A stretch of 39,014 nucleotides of DNA from Spirochaetaceae bacterium. GTDB taxonomy: Bacteria > Spirochaetota > Spirochaetia > DSM-27196 > SKKC01. Of the stretch, positions 34,799 to 39,014 are shown piece after piece. Made by a program: the position numbers and the translations under genes. The stretch spans positions 1-39,014 of the forward strand of contig RECN01000060.1 of assembly GCA_007694005.1 (NCBI GenBank), given 5' to 3'. Numbering within the stretch: position 1 is the stretch's first letter; each line of letters begins with the position of its first letter. The notes beneath the pieces were generated by a model, which was given only the letters and a program-made list of their open reading frames with translations, did not search any database and was not told the origin of the DNA.

Positions 34799-34938
34799 CC
34801 CGGGAGAGGACTCGAAACGGAGGCACGGCGCGACCGGCAGGGAGCGCAATCCTGCACGGACGCAGGATTAGTGCCGAAGGCGGCCTGGAGGAAGGCAACA
34901 CGATGTTGCCGACCGGAAGGCGAGTCCTCTCTCGGGCA
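34799..34938 (+). ncRNA. putative structured RNA, tRNA-tail unit 1
   Basis: The closing stem pairs 34799-34814 with 34921-34936, 16 bp with one G-U; its 3' side is the tRNA-tail copy. Inside are hairpin H1 (34848-34855 with 34862-34869, 8 bp, loop ACGGAC), an outer pair GGCAC/GTGCC (34822-34826 with 34871-34875), and hairpin H2 (GGCAAC/GTTGCC within 34894-34910, loop ACGAT). Ten nt separate H2 from the tail copy. A terminator follows at 34952. Expression is not shown; the call rests on structure shared with unit 2. Confidence 0.55.
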
Positions 34939-34951
34939 CAAAAACAGATAG

Positions 34952-34977
34952 AGCAGCTCGCAAGAGCTGCTTTTTTT
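34952..34977 (+). terminator. Rho-independent terminator after tRNA-tail copy 2
   Basis: An 8-bp stem AGCAGCTC/GAGCTGCT with a GCAA loop, followed by a run of T. Its position relative to the tail copy parallels the terminator after the tRNA, although its stem sequence is unrelated. Confidence 0.9.
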
Positions 34978-34984
34978 GTGTCCG

Positions 34985-35120
34985 GAGAGGACTCGAAACG
35001 GAGTGAGCGCCGAGCGATAGCGAGGATGAGCGGCCAGGGATGGCCGCGGAAGCGAATGTAGGCGGGTCGGAATGAGCCGACACTATGTCGGCGAATGGAG
35101 ACCGAGTCCTCTCTCGGGCA
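34985..35120 (+). ncRNA. putative structured RNA, tRNA-tail unit 2
   Basis: The closing stem pairs 34985-34995 with 35103-35113 (11 bp). Hairpin H1' is GCGGCC/GGCCGC within 35030-35047 with loop AGGGAT; hairpin H2' is GCCGAC/GTCGGC within 35076-35092 with loop ACTAT. As in unit 1, exactly 10 nt separate H2' from the tail copy. Stem sequences differ from unit 1 but stay fully paired. No terminator follows this last copy. Confidence 0.55.
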
Positions 35121-35142
35121 ACTGATGTGGCTGGCACAAGTA

Positions 35143-35172
35143 TTGACGTAGACCGGGATGCTTCGATATTTA
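35143..35172 (+). promoter_or_regulatory. probable cassette promoter (Pc-like)
   Basis: TTGACG (35143-35148), an 18-bp spacer, then TATTTA (35167-35172), reading into the cassette. Its position just upstream of the recombination site is that of an integron Pc promoter. The -10 is imperfect. Confidence 0.45.
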
Positions 35173-35195
35173 CAGACTAGTTCATACTCATCACG

Positions 35196-35215
35196 CACAA
35201 CGCGGTCGTTATGTG
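35196..35215 (+). other. attI-like simple recombination site at cassette left end
   Basis: CACAAC (35196-35201), a 6-nt spacer GCGGTC, then GTTATGTG (35208-35215). The two boxes are imperfect inverted repeats, as in the simple L/R site of attI. Cleavage would fall between G35208 and T35209. It could also be a secondary insertion site. Confidence 0.5.
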
Positions 35216-35295
35216 GTCGCTGTCGGGTGTTTCACAGGCCGACGCGTTGATGTAACCTTGCGGAGCAGTAAATGCTCAGGAGGTAGGGAAGCCCA

Positions 35296-36210
35296 ATGGC
35301 AGCTGGGGAACTCAATCATATTCGCGATAAGGTGTTCTCGTACCATAGTGCGGGCCAGTACCACGATGCGCTGTCGTTTCTGAAGGAGGCGCAATCTTCA
35401 TATCCAGAGTTCGCTGGTGACCTTATTTTCTGGAGGCTGTGCTTTGCGTCTCTATCACAGGATTCGGCGCTTGCCTGCGAAGTTCTCGAAGGTGCCATAG
35501 CCAATGGCATATACTTCCCCTACGAAATCCTACAGGCTGACCCGGATCTATGTTTTGTTCTTCTTGACCCTCAGTTTCAGATGGCGGCGGCGGCGTCACA
35601 CCAAGAGCATTTGGAACGCATTCGGCACACCGAGTTTGTCTATCGCATTCGAGAGCCCAAGGATGAAGCAAAGCTAGACGGTACCGCAATTCTGTTCCAT
35701 GGGAACAAATCAAACGCAGACCAGGCGTTGGACCAATGGCGCGGAAGTTTTTCAACCACTTGGCGTCTGATTGCCGTGCAGTCGCTTGAACCGAGCTACA
35801 GCCAGCATTCCTACTTGTGGTTCAACGAGGAGGCAATCGACAGTGTTGTTGCGCAAACGGTTGCTGTCGTGCCGCCAGATCCCGGTCCAAGCGGTGTGGT
35901 TCTGGCTGGGTTTTCACGTGGCTGTCTTCCAATAGCGAAGCTATGGCAGCGCCAACTGCTCCGCACTAGTGGAGGGATATTGATTGGTCCAGCGATTCCC
36001 AAATCTGCAATGTCGATCCTTGATTCGACAATCTTCCCTGACACGGTCTTGTGCGTTGTCGGAGAACATGACCAGTTCGCAAATGAGAGTGCTGCGCGTA
36101 TCAAGTCGCTTGCCGGTGACGGTGCTGAGATTAGGACCGTACCCAATCTGGGTCACGATTTTCCGCAGGAGTTGCCGTCTGTAGTGTCGGAGTTCATTTC
36201 GAATCTGTAA
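35296..36210 (+). CDS. cassette-borne alpha/beta hydrolase
   Basis: 304 residues; AGGAGG and AGGGAAG precede the ATG. Residues 1 to about 105 form helices of tetratricopeptide-like spacing (YHSAGQYHDALSFLKEAQSSYPEFAGDLIFWRLCFASL). The C-terminal two thirds is an alpha/beta hydrolase: an AILFHGNKSNADQALDQW strand-loop (oxyanion region), the nucleophile Ser in LAGFSRGC, an acidic Asp in VVGEHDQF, and the His in NLGHDFP. The triad is complete, so an esterase, lipase or peptidase activity is expected; the substrate is unknown. There is no signal peptide. Codon and base use differ from the conserved backbone (less G+C-rich), in line with arrival as a cassette. Confidence 0.75.
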   Translation: MAAGELNHIRDKVFSYHSAGQYHDALSFLKEAQSSYPEFAGDLIFWRLCFASLSQDSALACEVLEGAIANGIYFPYEILQADPDLCFVLLDPQFQMAAAASHQEHLERIRHTEFVYRIREPKDEAKLDGTAILFHGNKSNADQALDQWRGSFSTTWRLIAVQSLEPSYSQHSYLWFNEEAIDSVVAQTVAVVPPDPGPSGVVLAGFSRGCLPIAKLWQRQLLRTSGGILIGPAIPKSAMSILDSTIFPDTVLCVVGEHDQFANESAARIKSLAGDGAEIRTVPNLGHDFPQELPSVVSEFISNL

Positions 36211-36257
36211 CATCGGCACACCGACCACTTGAGATCCTGCAAGCGAATCGGAGCGAC

Positions 36258-36385
36258 CACATAACATAACGCTCCAGCAGAATTAGCGCGGGATAAGTTC
36301 TCGGTTCGGTTCGTTCGCCCGGTGTTACGGAGAAATCTGCGATCCGTGCCAGTCGCACCAGTGCGCTAATCAGCTGAGCTCAACG
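36258..36385 (+). other. attC recombination site of the cassette
   Basis: R'' CACATAAC (36258-36265), 5-nt spacer ATAAC, L'' GCTCCAGC (36271-36278); on the other side L' GCTGAGC (36373-36379), 5-nt spacer TCAAC, and G36385. L'' and L' pair perfectly except for one extra base in L'', the extrahelical base that marks attC polarity. An inner stem ATTAGCGC/GCGCTAAT (36282-36289 with 36363-36370) extends the hairpin. The R' box after G36385 is ATCAGCCC instead of TTATGTG, so the site is complete only when the cassette is circular. Confidence 0.75.
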
Positions 36386-36431
36386 ATCAGCCCAATTCTC
36401 GTAAAACCGACAGATAGCTATTTCATGACAA

Positions 36432-37509
36432 TTACGATGAACCCGGCTCGGCGCCTAACTGGAGCGAATCAGCTGGGCTGACGACACCAAGCTTGTTCCG
36501 CCTGGAAACGTGGGTATAGATCATTGTCGTGGAAACGTCGTGATGGCCAAGTAGTTCCTGCACCGTTCTGATATCGTACCCGGCCTCGACGAGGTGGGTG
36601 GCGAAGCTATGTCTGAGCGAATGTAAGTGCGCATCGAGCCTGGTTCCCGTTTCTCGACATGCAGATTTGAAGGCCTTCTGTAATGAACTCGAGTAAACAT
36701 GATGCCGCCGAGCGATTCCGGACCGTGGATCAACGGATTCTCGCGGTGCCGGAAACACCCAGAACCATCCAAGCTCCGTATGTGCGCTCGGATACTTGTT
36801 CTCAAGTGCGTCGGGCAGCGCCACCCCGGGCCGTCTTGCCAGCCGGTCGCGTGCATACATGGTCCTTGAGCAACGGTACGCACTCCCCTGATATTACGGT
36901 ATATCGGTCTTTGTTTCCCTTTCCCTGCCGCACGGTAAGCACCCGTTTGGCGAGATCGACATCTTTGTGACGAAGCGTCAGACATTCGTTCAGTCGTATT
37001 CCGCTCCCGTACATAAGCGCGTTAAACGCCTGATTCTGTGTAGCGACAGCGACATTCCTTTCATTTGCGAGCCAGGTCAGAAAGTCCTTCACGTGCTCAG
37101 ACGTGCAATCCTCTGGACAAACTTGTGAGAAGCGCCGTCTGAATCGGTGAATCCAATAGAGATACGTTTTCTCAGTCTGAAACGATTTTCCCTGTCGGCG
37201 GATCTCACGACGGACGCGGTCTATTACCGTCACCCACGAACGACGCTCGGGCACTTCGATATTGGTGGATCCACGTTGGAGAAAGGTGTGATAGAGTTGG
37301 ACCGATTTTGCCGCCTGCGATACGCGCCACGGTTCAACCCGATCCGTGAGGCGTGTGTAGTACTCCTGACAGGACTTGTCCCACTCCCCGAACGAGTTGA
37401 GGCCCTGAACAAACTCCGCGACCCACCTGAGCATCCACGGCACTACCTTCGGTTCGAAATTTTGGTCTATAAGATACTCCGTAAACTCCTGGCGATCTGA
37501 AAAATCCAT
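36432..37509 (-). pseudogene. intI: integron integrase IntI-type tyrosine recombinase, degenerate
   Basis: Reading left from ATG 37509 (GGAGG 8 nt upstream): an 85-residue N-terminal extension, then a SAM-like core-binding domain (TEKTYLYWIHRFRRRF ... TQNQAFNAL), then directly MYGSGIRLNECLTLR. In IntI proteins about 50 residues lie between those two parts, so there is an in-frame internal deletion. After ...PLLKDHV (near 36858) the frame shifts. The second frame (36860 to 36432) carries [20 protein letters not shown], the extra helix unique to IntI, and the catalytic [17 protein letters not shown] and TMIYTHV. Two lesions make function unlikely. It is transcribed toward the cassette, unlike ordinary integrons. 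Confidence 0.85.
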
Positions 37510-37919
37510 ACAAACGACCTCCGAGCTAATTCTGTATAATTACCTGTATATACGTGGCGCTTCGGCTTCTTGATTGCGGTAACGACGGAATTTGGCGTAA
37601 GATTCGTGCAAGGTTTCGGAGGCTCCAGGATCTGGATAATTCTGGAGAGAGAATATGTTATATTTCCTCTGGCGGGTCCGTATGACCCGTGGCTCAACGC
37701 GTAGTCGTTGGCAGTGACCATTCGCTGGACGATGATTCCGAGGGACGAGGACCTCAGAGAATGTTGGATTCTTGTTATCGGTAGGGTACCTGAGAGCGTA
37801 TGACGGTGTCTGTATCTAAGACGACTTCATGGCGCTCGAGAAACAATTCGAGGCTTCGCTGATCGATCATACAACGGGGGCCACGGACGATGGAATAAAA
37901 CCTGGTGGAACCATCTGGT
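37510..37919 (+). other. 410-bp intergenic stretch without recognisable gene
   Basis: No convincing reading frame. It holds the upstream region of the integrase pseudogene, with two partial repeats CTGTATA at 37532 and 37544. It also has a CTCCAG/CTGGAG inverted repeat (37623-37628 with 37642-37647) and a 6-bp hairpin CGGGTC/GACCCG (37673-37689) without a T run. Base composition falls toward the PIN gene. No cassette left end of the GTTATGTG type is visible here. Confidence 0.5.
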
Positions 37920-38348
37920 ATGCAAAGACTCGAGGCAATTATTGATACAAATGTTTTGCTTTCCGGTCTGATCAGTCGAAACGGAAAAGCATTTAAAATA
38001 CTCGAAGCTTTATCAGAAGATAAGTTCAATATTTCAATTTCCGTTCCATTGGTTCTTGAATACGAAGCTATACTAAAGAAGAAGTTGAATAGAAAGATTT
38101 ACTCAGATAAGGATATTCAATCGGTGATCGATTACATCTGTAAAATCGGAAGACACATAAAAGTATTCTATTTATGGAGACCGATTCTTAAAGATCCATA
38201 TGATGATCATCTGCTTGAAGTTGCAGTTGCTGCCAATGCAAAATGGATTGTTACCTACAATGTGAAAGATTTTGAACACACGAGTAATTTTGGCATTTCT
38301 GCTGTTCCCCCATATGAATTTCTGAAAATGCTGGAGGAGAATAAATGA
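37920..38348 (+). CDS. PIN-domain toxin of a toxin-antitoxin pair
   Basis: 142 residues. PIN-domain RNase of the putative-toxin PIN family (about 140 residues long). Acidic metal-binding residues: Asp9 in IIDTNVLLSG, Glu47 in VLEYEA, and the Asp cluster KDPYDDHLLEVAVAA (92-96), followed by WIVTYNVKDF. The ATG at 37920 is preferred to a GTG five codons earlier because the family starts close to the DTN strand. Strikingly A+T-rich compared with the backbone, which suggests transfer. The stop overlaps the antitoxin ATG (ATGA). Toxin precedes antitoxin, the reverse of the commonest order. Confidence 0.85.
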   Translation: MQRLEAIIDTNVLLSGLISRNGKAFKILEALSEDKFNISISVPLVLEYEAILKKKLNRKIYSDKDIQSVIDYICKIGRHIKVFYLWRPILKDPYDDHLLEVAVAANAKWIVTYNVKDFEHTSNFGISAVPPYEFLKMLEENK

Positions 38349-38578
38349 GTACCCTAAGTATAAGAATCCCGGATTCACTACATGCATCTGTAAAGCGATT
38401 TTCAAAAGAAGATCATATCTCGATTAATCAATTTATTGCTTCAGCCGTTGCGGAAAAGATCACTGCACTTGAAACTGAAAACTATCTCAATGATCGTGCT
38501 AGTTCCGGAAGCAAAGATAAATTTAATCAGGTATTGAACAAGGTTCCAGATATTCAACCTGAACAACAGGACAAATGA
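38345..38578 (+). CDS. ribbon-helix-helix antitoxin (Arc/CopG/HicB-like)
   Basis: 77 residues. The N-terminal half is a ribbon-helix-helix DNA-binding fold (TLSIRIPDSLHASVKRFSKE, then SINQFIASAVAEKI). The C-terminal half is polar and probably disordered until it wraps the toxin. It should neutralise the PIN RNase and repress its own operon. Start overlaps the PIN stop by 4 bp, with GGAG just upstream. Its stop codon falls inside the half attC site that follows. Confidence 0.8.
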   Translation: MSTLSIRIPDSLHASVKRFSKEDHISINQFIASAVAEKITALETENYLNDRASSGSKDKFNQVLNKVPDIQPEQQDK

Positions 38579-38635
38579 CCACATAACAAGCACTTCGAGA
38601 CGGACTCGCCCAATTCCGAGAGATTGAATCGCTTG
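38577..38635 (+). other. partial attC-like site after the PIN/antitoxin pair
   Basis: GACCACATAAC (38577-38587) repeats exactly the 11 bases at 36255-36265 in the cassette attC, R'' box included. It continues AAGCACTTCGAGACGGACTC, typical of an attC left half. The right half is not found: only GCTTG (38631-38635) can pair with CAAGC. Probably a truncated attC. Confidence 0.5.
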
Positions 38636-38638
38636 CCT

Positions 38639-38679
38639 AGTAATAACGCTTTACGTCAATAATGTTCTGCGTTATTACT
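38639..38679. repeat. perfect 11-bp inverted repeat upstream of higB
   Basis: AGTAATAACGC (38639-38649) and GCGTTATTACT (38669-38679) are perfect inverted repeats separated by 19 bp and end 7 bp before the higB start. The position suits an operator for HigA autoregulation. The arms also end in AAC and GTT, like attC R boxes, but the element is too short for an ordinary attC. Confidence 0.5.
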
Positions 38680-38686
38680 GGTATAG

Positions 38687-38968
38687 TTGATCGAATCATT
38701 TAAGGACAAAGAGACGTCGAAAATTTGGCGGCAAGAATTCTCAAAAAGAATACCCGAACCGATTCAGAAAACGGCTTACCGCAAACTCGTCATGATTCAT
38801 CGGTCCCGAGATCTGAATGATCTCCGAATACCACCAGGGAATCGATTGGAATCACTATCGGGTGGTCGATCAGGGCAGCATAGCGTTCGGATTAATGATC
38901 AATGGCGGATCTGTTTTCGTTGGGAAAACGGATCGGTACACAACGTCGAAATCGTGGACTACCATTAG
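38687..38968 (+). CDS. higB: HigB/RelE-family toxin
   Basis: 93 residues from a TTG start that reproduces the family N-terminus (MIESFKDKET). Family landmarks: LRIPPGNRLESLSGGRSGQHSVRINDQWRICFRWE, ending VEIVDYH. HigB cleaves mRNA on the ribosome; basic residues of the SGGRSGQHSVRIN segment line the active site in relatives. No ribosome site precedes the TTG, so initiation is weak or leaderless. It is followed 9 bp later by the antitoxin, the toxin-first order typical of higBA. Confidence 0.9.
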   Translation: MIESFKDKETSKIWRQEFSKRIPEPIQKTAYRKLVMIHRSRDLNDLRIPPGNRLESLSGGRSGQHSVRINDQWRICFRWENGSVHNVEIVDYH

Positions 38969-38977
38969 GAGGATGTG

Positions 38978-39014
38978 ATGGACAAAATTCCCAATGTCAC
39001 CCCCGGAGAAATAT
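38978..39014 (+). CDS. higA: HigA antitoxin, N-terminal fragment (3' truncated by window)
   Basis: AGGAGG lies just upstream of the ATG. The 12 visible codons read MDKIPNVTPGEI, the typical start of HigA Xre-type antitoxins, which continue with a helix-turn-helix beyond the window. A GTG one codon upstream is a possible alternative start. It would bind HigB and repress the operon. Confidence 0.8.
   Translation, partial: MDKIPNVTPGEI

Larger units (their letters stand above)
34743..35120 (+). repeat. tandem tRNA-tail repeat array downstream of tRNA-Leu
   Basis: The 18-nt sequence CGAGTCCTCTCTCGGGCA, the exact 3' end of the tRNA-Leu gene, occurs at 34743-34760 (in the tRNA), 34921-34938 and 35103-35120, spaced 178 and 182 bp. 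The first two copies are each followed by a strong terminator. Between copies lies an antisense arm (GAGAGGACTCG, then AAACGGAG) and a structured core. The plan recalls the 178-bp repeats downstream of tRNA-Tyr in E. coli tyrT, each of which also contains the tRNA 3' end. Here the tRNA and the phylum differ. Confidence 0.85.
35209..36385 (+). mobile_element. integron gene cassette (1177 bp) with alpha/beta hydrolase gene
   Basis: The left edge G-TTATGTGGTCGC (35208-35220) is the exact reverse complement of GCGACCACATAAC (36253-36265) in the right-hand attC, 13 of 13 bases. This is the defining property of a cassette, whose start and attC R'' box are complementary. When circularised (end CAACG joined to start TTATGTG) a complete attC is rebuilt. 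One gene fills the cassette in the same direction. Confidence 0.8.

Noticed and set aside
34921-35120. Tail copies 2 and 3 as tRNA genes or tRNA pseudogenes
   Set aside because: Only the last 18 nt of the tRNA are present; no anticodon arm, D arm or 5' acceptor strand accompanies them.
35132-35148. Sigma-54 promoter (TGGCAC ... TTGAC) upstream of the cassette
   Set aside because: The -12 element lacks the required GC (TTGA instead of TTGC); a sigma-70 reading of the overlapping bases fits better.
34559-35198. Minus-strand ORFs across tRNA-Leu and the repeat units
   Set aside because: They translate the antisense of a tRNA and structured repeats; such peptides are common spurious predictions.
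37532-37553. LexA box in the integrase upstream region (CTGTATA repeats)
   Set aside because: The two CTGTATA elements are direct repeats, not a palindromic CTGT-N8-ACAG, and the operator used by this LexA is unknown.
38639-38679. Complete short attC between the two toxin-antitoxin modules
   Set aside because: At 41 bp with no L boxes it is too short for a standard attC; kept only as an inverted repeat or operator candidate.

Overview
The window reads as a chromosomal segment of a free-living, motile, sugar-degrading bacterium, most likely a spirochaete (Spirochaetia, Spirochaeta-like). This is inferred from the gene set: HPr kinase, HPr and a hibernation factor beside rpoN with no PTS transporter; a DUF4390, NtrY-like and NtrC-like chain; lptCAB; cheR-cheB; and an IntI-type recombinase of the kind known from Treponema. 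No rRNA or other decisive marker is present, so the placement is an inference.

Layout. 1-3284: tail of an endonuclease/exonuclease/phosphatase-family gene, rsgA, a lipoprotein gene abutting tRNA-Ala(CGC), an ASCH-domain protein, and a trypsin-like protein whose catalytic His is replaced by Arg. 3310-7965 (minus): a LamG/fibronectin-III exported protein and a 1036-residue TPR protein with a disordered acidic and Pro/Gln-rich part. 7981-9780: uvrC. 9785-19423 (minus): a near-continuous chain of genes, read in transcription order as DUF3095, rpoN, hpf, hprK, HPr, DUF4390, histidine kinase, sigma-54 activator, lexA, holA. It joins sigma-54, its activator, carbon signalling, ribosome hibernation and SOS control. 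19511-22924: radical-SAM sulfatase maturase, a beta-ketoacyl-ACP synthase and an aerobic-type formylglycine-generating enzyme. 22949-30094 (minus): GH1 glycosidase, pyrG, lptC, lptA, lptB, GH3 glycosidase. 30184-32851: cheR, cheB, lipB. 32866-34562: a YmdB-like protein with altered metal ligands, then a small heat-shock protein coupled to a 43-residue membrane peptide.

34630-39014 is an accessory region. A tRNA-Leu(CAG) gene is followed by two tandem units of about 180 bp. Each ends in an exact copy of the last 18 nt of the tRNA, has a long closing stem, and contains two hairpins whose stems differ by compensating changes while their loops are conserved. About 20 bp further on lies an integron remnant: a promoter, a simple recombination site, and one cassette (35209-36385) carrying an alpha/beta hydrolase and ending in an attC site with symmetric 5-nt spacers and a single extrahelical base. 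Next comes a dead IntI-type integrase gene (internal deletion plus frameshift, reverse orientation). An A+T-rich PIN/ribbon-helix-helix toxin-antitoxin pair, half of a second attC, and a higBA module cut by the window end complete the region.

The strongest candidates for something undescribed are the tRNA-tail repeat units (34743-35120) and the spirochaete-type degenerate integron next to them.
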